A stretch of 64,000 bases of DNA from the NCBI GenBank assembly GCA_013433145.1, contig CM024178.1, forward strand, positions 2,572,001-2,636,000, given 5' to 3'. This stretch comes from Ascaris suum. Lineage: Eukaryota > Nematoda > Chromadorea > Rhabditida > Ascarididae. How positions within the stretch are numbered: position 1 is the stretch's first letter; each line of letters opens with the position of its first letter. A model generated the notes under the pieces. The model was not told where the DNA came from and ran no database searches. It saw only the letters and a program-made list of their open reading frames with translations. The translations under genes and the position numbers were made by a program. Positions 12,991-27,430 of this stretch are shown one piece after another.

Positions 12991-13199
12991 TAACAAGAAG
13001 CTTCTAGAACATTCTAGACCGCCGAAACGCAGATAAATGTAAAAGCTTTGTCAATAGACAACTTATATATGAAAAGATCATTTGAAGCCTAGAGCAGAAA
13101 ATGAAAATGCGGTCGCTGCAAATGCTTGGCACAAAAACTTGGCCGAATCGAAATGATGTGCTTTCAAATGGAAATCAAAACCATTAGGCTGACTGTAGA

Positions 13200-13410
13200 A
13201 CGGTTAATTCATTTGTTTAAACTCATGAGTCAAAAACTGACGAGGTTGAAATGAGTGATGAGACCACTCCCTGATGAATGAAATTGGGACGTCAATGATT
13301 TCAGAAAGATAAAGGCATAATTAGAGCAGCAACGATCTCAGAAAAATTGGCACGAATAAGGGCGGAAGCGATCTCAGAAAGGACGTGAATGTGGGGACTA
13401 CCGATGATTA
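13200..13410 (+). repeat. Dispersed repeat family 3, copy 1
   Basis: Contains GTCAATGATTTCAGAAAGATAAAGGCATAATTAGAGCAGCAACGATCTCAG-type sequence (landmarks GGCATAATTAGAGCAGC and AATAAGGGCGGAA). Related copies lie at 33030-33170 (same strand) and 57420-57550 (opposite strand). Probably a short non-autonomous transposon or a fragment of one. Confidence 0.6.
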
Positions 13411-16376
13411 CAGCAAAAGGATCAATTTGTACATCATGAAACTGTTAGCGACAGTTTAGAATGCTCATTGCCCCCGCTAATGAAGAAAATTTGTGTGAAG
13501 GAAATCTACATAAGAGATGTTTGTTGACAATAAATTCGTGTCGTACCTGTAGTGATATTTCCATGCGACAATCACAATCGCCCTCGAAGGTTCGGAAGCA
13601 TTCGACGGTAGGTCAAAAAAAGCGAGGATTTCACTGAATAGATCATTGAATGGTGTGTCGACGACGCCTCACTGAGGTGCCCGATAAGCTACCGATACAG
13701 CGTAGTTTTGAGGCCAGGAATGCAATCAGAAAAGATGTAGCGTCTTGTGGAAATCATTTCGCTTAAGTGGAAGCGTCACTTGCAAAACGACAACAACAAC
13801 TCAAAAGGAGGAATCTGATGTTCTCTACTGGAGAGTAATTAGCGTAACTCACCGATGAAAGAGCAAGTATAACTCCTCTAACTATAAATAAGTGCACTTT
13901 AAGATATCACTCTACTTTTTTCGCGAGACATCGAACAGTACCACAAACTGTTTTCTGACTTATAATGAAAGCCGGTGTCGTCTGCTTAGCTCCTTCATAA
14001 AACTGTACAACTCGCTTGCGGTAGTCTTCAAAAGCGCTCAGTATGGTTCATAATAAACAACTCATTCTTGAGAGCACCTTCTTATTTTAACGACGATGAC
14101 TTTGCGAGATAGCTGAAGCACTCCTAATCCACCTTCAATTTGAGGGCAGAGTTAATGGTACCGTTCGATGCACACATTGGTGTGTGCCATATGAAGCCGT
14201 TGTCATTCGTGCTGTAGGTAAGCGGCACTTATGAGCAATTAAAGAGTTTATGTCGTTTTCATGCGAACGATCTGAACATATTAAGATATTTCGTGATCAT
14301 ACAATCGATCACTTTAATTCACATGATAGTTTGCTGATTTCCCAAAATTGATCATCAGTTTCGCAGACAGAGATCTTGAAACTTCATATATTAGTATCAT
14401 ATTGATTTTTCTGCTCTCTGCTATTGTCAGAAAATGTGGTTTGAGTTTTGGGTGCCGACATTTCATCCGATTCGAGTTCGCACGATAACCGCGTACACAT
14501 ATTTGAAAAGGTACCAGAAGCTGCGATCAACGCACCGTATCGACTCTTTGTAGATATCAAAGCTTATTTTTTGTATCCGTTCTGTAGAAGACAAATATAT
14601 GTTCATATGTCAACATTTCAAAAGTTCTTTGCCAAACCATATCGTTTTAAAGAAAACCGTCTAGACCTATTCATCGGTTTTCTCTAAACAGTTAATTAGC
14701 CAACTTTCGGAAATTGTGGTATCTTTTTGAATCTTCAGTAAAAACTTCTAGTTTGAATTCAAATAATTTATTGTCATCCTTTTTAGACGACTTGAACTAC
14801 TTTAGAAGAACTGACTGATCCTTTCAGTAGTATTTCTTACTTACGAACGCTCCCTACGATCGGATAACCATTTAGTTTTATTCTGCACTGTCCCGTTATT
14901 CTGCATCAAATGGTGCTCAAACCGAACCGTTAATGTATATTTTTGACATTAGGGCAGCAATATGCGAAAATCTTTTCCTGGATACCTTAGTTTTAGTTTT
15001 TAACAAACGTCACCGGATGGTCTCGGAATTTCACTGTGGTTAGTGTTCCATCATTCCAGGCGGCGAGACGATGTGAATAAAATCAGTGATGGTTTGGCAA
15101 CTTCAGTTCTTGATCTGTTGCAATCCGTCGGCCTTATGCTATAACTTCTCCCTTTGCAAAAAGCTTTCTCCTTTAGTCGGCGTTATCGAGAAGAACATGG
15201 AACTGTTTCGTTGGCGTGCAAGGTGGGTGAGAAAAATGCATAAATTTTCATGCCTTCCCATACAAATTGAATCATGATTTGTTAAAGATATGAATCCTCA
15301 TTGCGTTTTGCTGTGCTCGATTCGACAACTGTTCCTTAAACTGAACACATACATTGAATTCAGATGGAATGCTTGCTGAACAGGCATTTGGTGCCACGTC
15401 GTCGATCAGTGCGTCGGCGAAGACCCATACAGTGAGCGATGTCATAGATAGATTTTATTATGCGGTTGGTTCGTATTGAAAGCATGCTAAATCAAATTCC
15501 AGTATGAGAAGAATGAAATCCATCAACTGCGAAAAAGCTGGCGAAAACTGTCCACAAGAAGCATCGAACTTTAGAATTTCATCGTTCTTTTATTTCACTG
15601 ATTGCAGTTGATTATTCAAGAAGTGAAAATTTGTGATGAAGAAGATAGAAGAGATGAGACTGTTGATCTATTCAAGTTACATGAACGCCGTTCTCCTCAT
15701 CTTTCTTAGATCGTATGGCGCAATGACTGATGTGAAATTATAGCAGCAGCTACCGTTATTAACAAATAGCTAATGTCAAGATGAAGCGAACTGACCACAG
15801 CTATAAAGGGTAGGACTGTTAACGACAGAATTGAATGCAAATAGAAACGAGGAGAACGATAAAGTCGCTCAAACTACGCGAGAAGACGAGTGAAGTATCA
15901 AAGAACGCAAAGCAAAGCAGTGAACGTAAAGCAATGAATGACCGCAAAGCGCAGAACGCACAGTAAAACGATGAACGAATCCCTAGCCGTTTCGAGGGCT
16001 GTTTATATAACCCTCGAAACGTCATAGGTATATTCACATACAATCACTATCGGAGACCAATATCCTCTTTTTTTTTGCGGCAGTTGGTCGGCACCGGAAG
16101 TCCGGGCGTTTCATCGTCGACGTTCTCTTCGCTTTCCCGACAACAGCGGTGGAAGTGCTGCTGAGGCATTCTTCCCTTCGAAGTGCTATCAAGCGCTGCT
16201 TATCAACGAGAGATTAAACTGGAATATAACCAAATTTGTTTACAACGAGTTTTTCATTTCACACATTTCTTTCACATCAGCGAACGGGTTCGGCCGACAG
16301 CGAACTACACCAATATTACATACTCATTATATGCTGAGATATCAGCGTCACCGGTCTACATACTCCGATCAAGTCA

Positions 16377-19300
16377 TCATCCAATAACACCGTTCGCATA
16401 GTTCTCGTGGATAATTTCACTGTATACTTTTTCAAAGCATTTCATCGCGTAGTCGTTATAATGTGTATCCTTATCGAAGAACGAATACAAGTTTTCCGGG
16501 TCGAAAACTCGACAAATCTGAAAAATGCTCATCACTATTGGTTTGATAGTCCATTGCATTGTACGTTGCTTTCTGCACCTACTAAATTATAAGCAGACAG
16601 TAATATCGAACAATTAATTTTCCCATCAGGTGATGATTGGGCGATATTCAACACGCAAGTTATCTCTAGGTTAAGTTCCTAAAGACTTTTTGCACAGGAT
16701 TTCAATGACTATGCACCAATTCAACCTAAACAGAGAAGCATTCACTAGACTAACTTGGGCAGCTGTTAATGAGCAGCCTTATTCATTTCAATGCTTCCCT
16801 GGGAATTATTCAATTCCTCCACTCAGAAATGAAGTCGCTGAAGTCATTCGTTGGTTCAATCAGAGCATTTGTGCTCGAGTGAACCACTGGTTAACAGAGA
16901 AATCGAAACAATCGCTAAAAATTTTAGGTTAGATGTCTGCCGCCGCCTCACATCCAACGATAGCAAATATTAAAATAGCAAAGCTTAAGGAATATCGTCC
17001 GAAGTCAACAAAGATCACGGCACTGTACCATATTCTCCAGCACATTAGGCATTTCGGCAGAAAACTTGCTTCATAACGATGTAATGAATGTAAAATTTTT
17101 TGCGGATAATCGACATCCATGTGTTCAAGAAGAGTTCAAAGAGAACAGAACGGCGTGCTGTTTTCAGCCCAATAAAAATTGTCGCGGTATATGGGACCAA
17201 CTCTTTAAATGAATTGGAAATAAAACTACGTAATAGACAGGTGGAAGGGATGCAATGAAGAGGAGATGGATGACAGAAAATGAAATTCATAGATGAAGAA
17301 GCTGATATCCTCACGCTTCCGTACTCACTTGCAGGCTTGCAAATGAATACCATTTAAAGTGATCATCACAGCATTGGCGCTTCACAGAACGCGAAGTGAG
17401 GAGATAAATTTCTCGGTTAGCAAGGTTTTGAGACGTCATTTCAGAATGAGGAGACAAATAGTCTTTGATTAAGAATCTGTTTTTAAAGAGGATGAAAATC
17501 GCCCTATAACCGATCCTTGCAGTGAAAAGCACGACCACTCGATATTACGCATATGAGGATAAAGCAGTGACAGAAGCTATTTGACATCGATGACACTCAG
17601 TGGTAAAAAAAAAAAACAAAATGAAAGATGCGATAAGATCATAGGAGTGAAGTATCAACATTAGGGTCATTCCTTTTTTGAAAACACCACTACTTCTCAA
17701 AGTTGCGGTAGTTCTCTTTTTTCTCACGTTCTATGACAGTGCTGAAGAACAACGCGAAATTGACAGTAGAATCGAATTCGCACGTCCTTTTCCTTTTTTT
17801 TTTTTTTTTCACATAGAACATGAGCTTGGTAATGCATTGCTATACGTTTGTATCACCGATATGACCCCAACCTCCACCTATACCTTTCATAATGCGTGCA
17901 CCTTCGATGAGCGTAGACTAGCGCCGCTTGATAGGTTTGCATAAATTGGAGACAAAATCTATAAAAAGAGGCCACGCAACAAATAACATTTGCCAATGCA
18001 ACATTGTAAAACGCATCGTATGATGGTTACCTCCTTGTGCATAATTCACATCGGAAAAATTCCTCATTTTTATCGATTATCGGTGATCGGAGCGATTATG
18101 GCTTGAAACATATGTATCAATAATCCAATCAGAACAACGAACTCACTTTGAAGTCACAAAATAATTTATGAGTGTATATTCGATCACATTTGGTACATTT
18201 TACATTGTCCAGTCGTTTGAAGATATGTTTCATTTCGTTCCAGAAAGCGGAATAATCGATCTTCACATCATCAAGCGAGACATTTGCATCTCGGAAATGC
18301 TCCATAAGAAAAGGAGTGTAAGGTCTGAAATCTTTCAATTAATTGGACGAGATATGTGAAAAGAGCCAGCTTTTTTCGAAGAAGTGTAAGTGCGTAGTGG
18401 GCCACAGAAATCTCGGAAGTAAATGATTTCAGCGAAGAATTCTGTAGATATATATATCGTTTATGAACATAGAAACCTAGGATGAGAAAAATCGAACATT
18501 CTAACACCTCACTTCCTCATGTTTATGCGCTGTACGTGTGCGTACGTTTGCATAGGGGTATGCAGCCATTTGCGCATGTGTGCGAGTCGTACTCCACCAC
18601 CTTTTCATGGTGCGGGACAGGCAACGGGTTCTGTGAGGTTATGCCAGCGATCCGCTATGAAATAAGAGGTGCTATCATGCTGGAAACGTTCCCAGTAGGT
18701 CAGGGAGTGACGTCTGCGTTCCTGATCCTAAGTGATCATACCAGCTAATGTCTAAAGGCAAACCGCGGCTACAAGGTCAAGAGGGCCAGCAACCCTTCCG
18801 TCACTGTTGCAACCTCAATCGCTAAAAAGTCAGGTAGGAACTGCTGGAAGTATTGGATCTTGGCCTCTGATCTTTGGACCAGATATTAAACGAGTACTGG
18901 ATCACGGTTTTGGTGCACATATCTCATTCTCCATCGAAAAAAAAACGCGAATTTTTCATCAAGTTGATACCATCATTTTGTATGTTATCATATAACTAGG
19001 GGGCTAGAGTGGGAAAATTTGGGCACAGGAGATATACATCTTCGTATCTAAGTTTTAACTGGAACCTCCACTTCCTGCCGTCTTTCCTGCTTCCTAAAAT
19101 CTCCGCCTCTAAAACAAGATAGATAACTTCTTCTTACCAGCGTCTGCAAACACAATTCCGGCGGAAGTTCCAGCACAAAGTTATTTGGTGAAGGAGCAGG
19201 AACCTTGGATATTTCTAGTGTGGTACTCAATGAATGAACGAGTGAAATTTAAAAAAAAAACAATCACCTCCGGATGCTTACTGGTAATGGGTATTCGAGA

Positions 19301-22300
19301 ATGATGCGCTTTGTTACTGCTGAAATCCGGTCTATTGTATGCTGAATATTTACTATATTGATCATCCTTTGATAAATCGACGATCGGTGAGTTTATTGGA
19401 GGAGACGGTCTGGAAAGAAAAATCTGTGTTTTTGCTACAGTCAACTGCATAACTACTGGTACCTTAAAAAACCTTCAGCAATTGTTTCAGCACTATCAAC
19501 CTCATTCACTTTCGATGCATTTGAGGATCTCTTTCCGTTCAGTTTTCTGAAGCAGTTGAAGGGTAAGGCCTAGGACTGTACAACAAAACGCCAAATATAA
19601 CGTCCGCGATATGATGCTTCTTGGCGTGGAAGCGGCACTACTCGTGCCAACGCTCTGTCAGAGCCACGACCCATTCCGCCTTACCCGCCATCGCGTTATT
19701 CCCTCCGCCGTCACTACTGTTGATTTTTTAGAGGCTCAATAAAAACCTTAGCCTCTCTTGTTGCCACGTTACGCAGCATTTGGTCGAGCATCGAAAGAGG
19801 ATTTGCGGATCCTTCAGGGGTAAATTGACAACAGACGGCTAAATTGAAATCCTACACCCTTGCAACAGTTCAAGGTGACACCTCTTACTATTTTTATTTC
19901 TTTGCACACCAATTCGAATATTTCATTAATACCTGTACCCGGAGCAGATCAGCTGCAATTTGAGCCCTATATAAAATAGATCATATGATATCACTGAGTG
20001 ATTCGTGAATTCAGGACATCCGAATAGATGAAAAGGTGAAGTGGGAGGGAGAGGCTCAATGATCTCCACAGCAAACAAAGTGTCAAGGATGAGAAATTTG
20101 CTGCCAGGATAAAAAAAGCAGTATATCGAAGTACACTGTCATGAAGGTGATAAAACTTCAGAAATTCTCCAGTGAGGCTCAAGGGAAGGACTCTAGAGCC
20201 AAAAACCCTTCCTTGTTCACGCTCGCTGACAGTGACGCGTCATATGATTCAGGATTGGGTGGAGAAATGTCAGAAGACGAAGTGTGATAAGATTATTGCA
20301 TACTCACAGAAGCAATAATAAAGCAAACATCTGTAGTAGAGAGCCACGTGTCGCGCATTTACAAATTTTTCGAATCGGCGTAATGACGACATGTTTGCTT
20401 GTATGCGTCTCTGCAAGTTTTTTAGTCTATACCAGTGGGTTTCATCTGATGAGCCTCAAAGGCTACAGCGATGAAATTCTGGTATGTTCATTCGCAACAT
20501 AAGAAAGTGCCCTCACTCCAATTCCTTTTCCATCCATCGCCTTTTCTGTGGGCTGAATTTCAACGTATTTTCGACCTTCTCGTCAGAAATTTTATACTTC
20601 TCTATTTTGAGATAATGATGGTTGTTTGAATAGCTGACAAACATTAAGAATTACTTCAATGCCTCTCTTAAGACACTGTTTCGGGCAAAACTTACCTACG
20701 AGTCTAGCACTGTGCCGATCCTCGGACATAACTACATCTTATTATGTCAAAAGTCTCCGTACAATGACATCGTTGGCTATGATGGTCTCGTTAAGAAGTG
20801 GGGGAAAAACCAGATTTGTGCCTTTTCACTGGCTCATTTCCGGTTCATTTTAATAATAAACTAGATAGATGGAGAAGGAGAACACAGTTCTTTCTACTCA
20901 AAATCAGATGAGTACATCCGAGGAAAATCTCCTGAACGCCCGAAATTTTCAGCTCCTTTTTATTGTGTAGTTTTTCGTTCATCGAAACTGACAATGCGAC
21001 ATTCAACTGAATTAGTGTAGACCGTTTGATGTGAGGAAATAACGCAATCTTAGAGTTTTTAAAACTAGGAGTGGACAAAGTTCGTAACCGATCGTATCCT
21101 CTAAAATGCGATAACGGATTATTAAAATCCACAATCAATGAAACTCTGCGGTCATTTAACAGGTCTGTGATAATAATTCTCCGATCATAATGCTCAAGCT
21201 GTAAATCAGAATCTGCGGCGACAAGAATTTTCTTCAGAAACGCAATTAAAATTCGATACCATCAAAAATTTGCTGGAAATTTAGTGGGTACGAGGCAACG
21301 CAATTCATCCCCACAGATGAATATAGTCCTAAGAGTTTTTCAAAGCAAATATCTATTTCGCTTCCGAAGTTAAAAAATTTGTTTCCTCCTTACCGAAAGA
21401 TGATGAAAGTAATATCCGGTTTCATCTCCTCTATAAGCTCGACACTGGCATTTAGAAATGGACCACAATCATCTCCCGGGTTCTCTGTGAAGACAGAACC
21501 AATAAATGGAGGACATCCAGGATTTGCGATGAGCCTTATTTCTTTTACACGCTGTCCGAAAGCTTCAACAATCGCTCTGAATGATCGGTGGGCGAAGCTG
21601 TTGCCAAAAACTGCAACGCTCAAATTCCCGGAATTCTGCAACAATAGCATTCTGTTTGATGGCGGGCAATGGAACGCATCATTCAAAGAGACTTCAGTCA
21701 CAGCAGTAACAAGGGTGATAGAGAGATTGGTAAATCTGGCACTACACAGTACAGTGGTTCGCCTATGTTCACTTCTTTCTATCTTATTGTGCAAAAAGTT
21801 GTTCTTCCGTCTTTTCTTTCCAACATTTAATCAGTAAACGGAATTTTCTATTTATTTTTGCAGTTATATTCACAGCACATCCGCCATGACAGTCATCAGT
21901 ACTTCAGATGTTAACGTTTTCCCCATCTATTAGATATAATCGAAATCTCACATATCTTGCGCGTGCCAAATTTCACACATCGATTCCATGCATCTTTGCA
22001 CTTGCGGGAAAAGGTAAAATGGGAACAACTCCAAAATCTGGAGAAAAACAATATGACGAAAGTCCGAAAGTCTCCCGGAAGAGCAAATTCCAGAAGCCTA
22101 TCTACACCAATAGGTATTCACCTATACTTAAATGTGACTTAGGCTCTATTGTACTAAAATTCATGATTTTTACAGGACAAGTTTCATTCGATCCCTGATT
22201 CTATAAGTCAGCATCGTTTTGATGAGCACTTAAAATTTTTCGTCACATTTTTCGTCACTCAATCATACGAAAAACTGGGCAAGCATCTCCCATTTGACGA

Positions 22301-22903
22301 GCCTCGCCCTAGATCTGCTGATATTCACTAACAGGATGTTCAAAACAGCTATAGATTTGGTCGCCAGAACACTATTGAAGCGAACATCATCAAATTTCTA
22401 TTCATGTGACCGTTGATGTTGTGATACCTGGGACTTTGAATGATCAAAAGGTTGAGGCGGAGGAAAACTAGAATCCAGAAGTACCCACGTTTTCGGCAGA
22501 TTCGGCAACAGGAATTGTCCATCCGCTCAGAAGTGCTTACTTCAATCCGCTTTCCTCTTTTACGCCGCCTCCAGGGATTATTTGCGAGTATGATGCGTTG
22601 CCCTATCCTCGAAGATCACATTCCAATCGTTAGTATCCAGATAAAAATTGTTGCATAAAACCACTATGCTACTTGCAAATGGTCACTCTAGAAGAGAGTT
22701 CACCTTGTGATATGCAGTGAGCCAGATAGTAATGCCCTTTGACTTGAAGTGCTTGTCTACTAATGGATCTGGCGACGAGTAGCGCTCGTGGTTTGGCCAA
22801 TAGAGCAGGAAACGTTCATTTGCCACTTGAGCTTTCTGCAGCATCGAACTCGTCACCATTTTGGGTCGATAGTCTTGATAGCGGAAAGCAAAGCAGTTTC
22901 TTT
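16377..22903 (-). pseudogene. Gene B exons 5-9: SGNH/GDSL-like half
   Basis: Exon 5 reads CFAFRYQDYRPKMVTSSML then SSPDPLVDKHFKSKGI and is open. Exon 6 has LSVAVFGNSFAHRSF (nucleophile Ser) and NPGCPPFIGS and is open. Exon 7 begins like its relatives (SPIVDLSKDDQ), then loses frame from one extra base and would recover the DRISAVTKRII segment in the next frame. Exon 8 has PYTPFLMEHFRD and KCTKCDRIYTHKLFCDFK, with donor GTGAGT. Exon 9 reads ICRVFDPENLYSFFDKDTHY and ends NGVIG before TGA at 16379-16377. This half is only moderately similar to gene A, unlike the 5' half. Confidence 0.7.
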
Positions 22904-25900
22904 CTGTAATTACCTTGACTACGCATGTGAGAATCGTTTAGCACAAACACTATGACAACAAACGCAACATCTATCAGCAGAACGCTATTGAGATGAATGG
23001 TTTCATGTCAATGACTTGCACCTTTAAGGTCGAAGTTATCGTCGGCTAGTGGAAAAAATCAAACTGGAAAATACTCAGGCGTTATCATGACAGCAACCAC
23101 CTGGACACTCTTTGGAAATATCGACCACTAACCGAATGAGGTCCTTCCCAGACTTTTGCTCATAACTTCGATTACATTCGATGGATTCGCTTGTTGTTCG
23201 GACAGTACGAATGAGTCATTCGGATAGTTCATTAATATTATCGAAGAGAGGAAGAGCAACGAGATCAAGACGAGCGCCTTTGCAAAATTTTCGCGAATGA
23301 AACATTTCTCGATTGTTCTGAACGATAAATATGCCAGCAGAAAGGGAGAGTTGCGCCACGATCAAAGAATCTGAAACCCCTTTCCTATACCTGCAGTTTC
23401 TCTTTACAAATAGCATAACGTTGTCGAAATGTTATCACTACTGGTGTCGACCATTCTGCAATGTTACACCACTGTATGGACTTTCTGTTTCATTTCAAAT
23501 ATCAAATTGTTAAAAAAGACGCTCCATGCGCATCGCCGTTTGGAAAACTCATAGTGGTCTGAAGGTGAACAGTTAAAGGAGACAGTAACTTAGAGCCATT
23601 CGATTATTTCAGGATCATTTGATTCGTTGTTCTAAAATCGTGAGCGGGGTTTACTATATTCTGTTGTTCATTTCCATGGTCGAGGTAGGCATCCGACGTT
23701 CCTCTTTGAATCTCCTTCACTGTTTCTCATCTCCATCAATTCTCAGGAGAACTGTTATTGCTGTGAGTTACTGTTCAGGTCAGAAAGATGGGGTCACTGA
23801 TTGAAAAAAAAAAAATTAAATGAGTTGCGAGCGATCATCTCACCAAAATCGATATCAAATGTGAATACATTGCTACAGGAGAAATACAATTTGATATCCA
23901 TACTTTAGAGGATAATCCGGCATCTGAATGCACAGCTGACCAAACGACCTCGAAGTGAATATGGGAACCGATTTGCATGCACTTCACGTGTACTGGTTTA
24001 TCTCGACGAGCATGCTCACAGGAGCGCTTAATTGTTATGCAAAAAAGCACAGTGCTGACATCGGCAACTCGCCTTTAGATCGTATTGCGTGTGTTGCCTG
24101 GTTATGCAAAGACGGTTCTGACGTTCACGTAACGTTTTGAGCAGCTCGAAAGAAAAGGGAAAAAAATTCTTTCAATTATAGCAAGTGAAGAAATGGCATA
24201 CCTGTGAACAGTAGCTGATTTGCATGATAAATATACCTGAAGAATACAATAATTGGCCAATGGGCAAGATAAAGAGAATATGATATGTCTCCAATGAAAA
24301 GAAGCGTTCTGCTGATGAAGAAATCATTCACAGAAGGCGATATACGAGCGACGATCAAAGTCGCTGCAGCTGTTACCGTAAGGCGACATAACAATCGTTG
24401 TTCGGTATGAACAGGATTACCGGCGAAAGAAGGAAAATCGCTATAATGGTAACCATCTTACACGCCATTGCAGGAAGAACTGAAAATCCATTAATGGATA
24501 ATACATGGGATCTGACAGCTAGATCTTTGTCTGAATCATACATTTTAGTAGTAATTGGAAATACCCGAGCAGAACAAAAAAGGTTTCGTCTTTGGTGCAA
24601 ACAGGGTCATTCTTTTCAACTTGTTGACCAAAGGATCTTTGATCCAATCGCCTCATCACCAAATCGTTATGCCTATTTCGGAAAGATCGCAATAGATGAA
24701 AAGTTTGCTCAGTTATTCGTCATTTTCAACGGATTTCTGACAACTAACATACAATAAACAGGACGGTGATTGCAAAAGCGATTAACTTCTGGAATGATTG
24801 CCAAAGAATTTGAAACACGCCTCCTATAAACACAACTATCAGAAAGCACAAGCTGGGCAACTGACTTGGCATAAGCATCGACACGACATCAAAAGCTGGA
24901 AGCTATAGAAATGGCAATAAAGTGGCTCTCACTTCACCACTACAGGACAGCTTTCATTTGCGTCCCATTCGAAGGTTGACAGGTGGGCTGACAACAAAGG
25001 AGCTTTCTGTTTTCAATTCTTGCCATCTGCTTTAATGCATGATTTAAAGAAGTCAAAGGGAAATTTGGTTTCTCGCTTCCTGCACGCACTGCACCGATTC
25101 TCTTGAAACTGTTTTCGGATTGGTAAGATGGGTATATTGTACCTCTAAACATTTCTGAAAGATAAAATCGGAAAAGACTTCGAAACTGAAATATGATCGA
25201 GGACATCCTTCCTCCATACTGTTCCAGCCTTCCTTCGACAAGTCATCAGAATCGAATTTCCAAGATCCTGCGACCAGAATTCCGATGCAGTGGACCGCGG
25301 CTCACAACGATGCAGGTATTAGCAGCAATTGCCACTCATAAAAGGGGTAATGCGAGAAGCGGAATTCAAAGATACTGACGAAATCGAACCGTTAACCCTG
25401 TGATGGAATTCGAAGGCAAATGAGCCCGCAAGAAACTGCCAGAGGCGAGACGGAAGCGACGAAAAATGGAGTTCACGAGTCGATTCGACATGCACAACGA
25501 ACGATCCTATGGCAACAGTAGCGACGAGCATTTTCCCAATCTGAGACGGTGTGCAATCAACGCGAATAGTGGCGCAACACAATAGAATTGTATCTCAACG
25601 GCTAACGACCAAGCATGCAACAGGAAATCATAGTTTGCAACCTGCAAGAACATTAGAGCACATATCATAAAGAGAACATTGCTAGGTGACGTCATATTAC
25701 GTTTAAACATGTCTTCGACTTCCCATCGTTAGCGTGTGTTGGCTTATTCAAGAGATTTTGACCAATATTTCCCCTTGCTATGAGTAATTTGTTGAGACGC
25801 TTCTCATTATGTCGACAAGGCTGGTTTCGACAACAGACGATTTCGGCAGTAGCAGGATATTTTCATTCCTCCTAAATCGAACCTGAGCATTCTATAGCTG

Positions 25901-26486
25901 AAACGCTCCCAGGTTAAGTAATCGCTAAAAAAGGTATGTGGAATTTTTCCTCATAATACCTACCTCCAGCCTGGGAACATAGGAGACAGATTTCTTTCAA
26001 AGTTAGATTATGGTTTTCGATTTTTCTTCGGTGCTGCTGAAGATAAGTATAAGCTGTTGCAGTTATTCGGTGTACGCTGCACCTTGTTGAGTGGCAGAAC
26101 TCACTCACCTCAGCAAAATAGTCCTTCTGTTGTAAATATTTGTGGACATTCGACAAAAAAGCAAGGCTCCATCCGCTATCGACCGCAAGTAAGTGTTGAT
26201 CATAAGAAATTAAATATATTCTTCCAACGACGAGCCAGCGAAGATCATGAGGTAATAGGCAGGAAAATATCCGACGAATACGCTTTGAGAAAAACGTTCC
26301 TGTATCGGCAAGTGATATCGGCGTTTTCTGGAGAGGATCATCGTGATGAGGTAACCAGAAATAACGAGGAATATGTCGACACCAAGGAAACCCTTTCGGA
26401 ATACACTCGGAAACAGATGGAATAAAAGCACATAGATGATCGCCACTCCACGCAAACATTGAATATCATCTCTCTTTCCGTTTTTC
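16377..26486 (-). pseudogene. Gene B: OAC-type O-acyltransferase paralog with multiple frameshifts
   Basis: All nine exons of the family are recognisable: 26486-26109, 25641-25336, 24530-24202, 23401-23133, 22903-22704, 21635-21394, 19409-19268, 18324-18147 and 16517-16377, ending in TGA. Splice sites are conserved. The reading frame is broken relative to A, C and D by single-base changes: a missing G near 26486; three indels in exon 1 (near 26323, 26265 and 26235); one deletion in exon 2 (near 25535, in LRLGK); one deletion in exon 3 (near 24391, in PNNEFLCRL); two indels in exon 4 (near 23395 and 23345); one insertion in exon 7 (near 19370). Exons 5, 6, 8 and 9 stay open and keep FGNSFAH and the terminal D...H region. 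Either a pseudogene, or a gene with consensus errors: most changes are 1-nt indels in short homopolymers. It lies directly upstream of gene A in the same orientation. Confidence 0.75.
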
Positions 26487-27430
26487 CTAAAAACATATAA
26501 AATCGCTGAGATCCAAAATTATAGGTTATGTGGAACATTAGAAATACAAAATAAACCTACTGCAGTGAGTAAATTAAAGGCGCTAATTGCAGTTGATTGC
26601 ACATGGGTTGGAATGAAGTTCGGTGAAAAGGGATCTTTTTTTCGGCTTCTCACTAATGACTGTATTAGTGCCCTTCCAATTGTGCAGAACGAACAAATTT
26701 CTGCCTAGATATCTGTGGTGCAGAATATATCGATAGTGTAAAACTATCAAAATAAGAGAGACAGCCATAAAAGATGTAATGAATTTTTGCCGTTATGCGA
26801 AAAACTTGATCATTTCTCCTCATTTTAACATAAAATTGCAACATGCTTGTTTTGCGGCCCCATAGGCGAACTCTGCTGGATCACTGAAAAAGACCCTTCG
26901 TAAATAAAAGTGCTTCAGAAATGAACACCGTCATAAAGATGTTCACGTCTTGCTACTGCCTGCCAACCAATGCAATGAAACGAGATACCTGCACTTGCAG
27001 GTGTGAGAATGACAGCAAAAAATGGTTATTCCATTCGAAGGCGTAAGCATCTAGCGTCAGGAGCTGATTTTTCCGTGCACTAATTGCGTGGACAGAATAA
27101 TGAATTAAGGACGACGTGGATTCTGACACATGACCAATGTTGCTGACTTACGACGGAGTCCGTCGCACGCGAATGACCAAATTTAACAAATGCAGCATTT
27201 GACGAGCTACCGATCAAGTGAAAGCAAAGCGCGTATGCAATAATCTGTCCTCGAAGAAATATACATATGTGCACCACAAGAAAGCAATTATTGATACACA
27301 GATTGCTCACCGTCGATCCTTCGATCTGATGCCGAGAGCATGTTCCTCCACCACGTTCGACGTGCGGGTTACTACTTGCTTTATTCTGAAACATTTGTCA
27401 TTAGTGCACTAAAGAGAAAGGTATCAAAAT
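24210..27430 (-). repeat. Recent segmental duplication, copy 2 (5' half of gene B plus upstream)
   Basis: Near-identical direct copy of 8090-11340. Differences include many 1-nt indels as well as occasional substitutions. Beyond 27430 the two loci still show diverged similarity (compare 11600-11760 with 27630-27830), so this fresh tract sits within an older, larger duplication. Confidence 0.85.

Larger units (their letters stand above)
11341..16376. other. Intergenic DNA between gene B 3' end and gene A 5' end
   Basis: Holds the older diverged part of the A/B upstream duplication (11341-11760), dispersed repeats 2 and 3 (12780-13410), and otherwise AT-rich DNA with no frame above about 100 codons and no recognised protein. 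A first exon of gene A may lie here, but no start could be assigned. Confidence 0.5.

Noticed and set aside
18482..18748. 88-codon plus-strand frame in intron 7 of gene B
   Set aside because: Antisense within an intron, no known family and no conserved counterpart in genes A or C.
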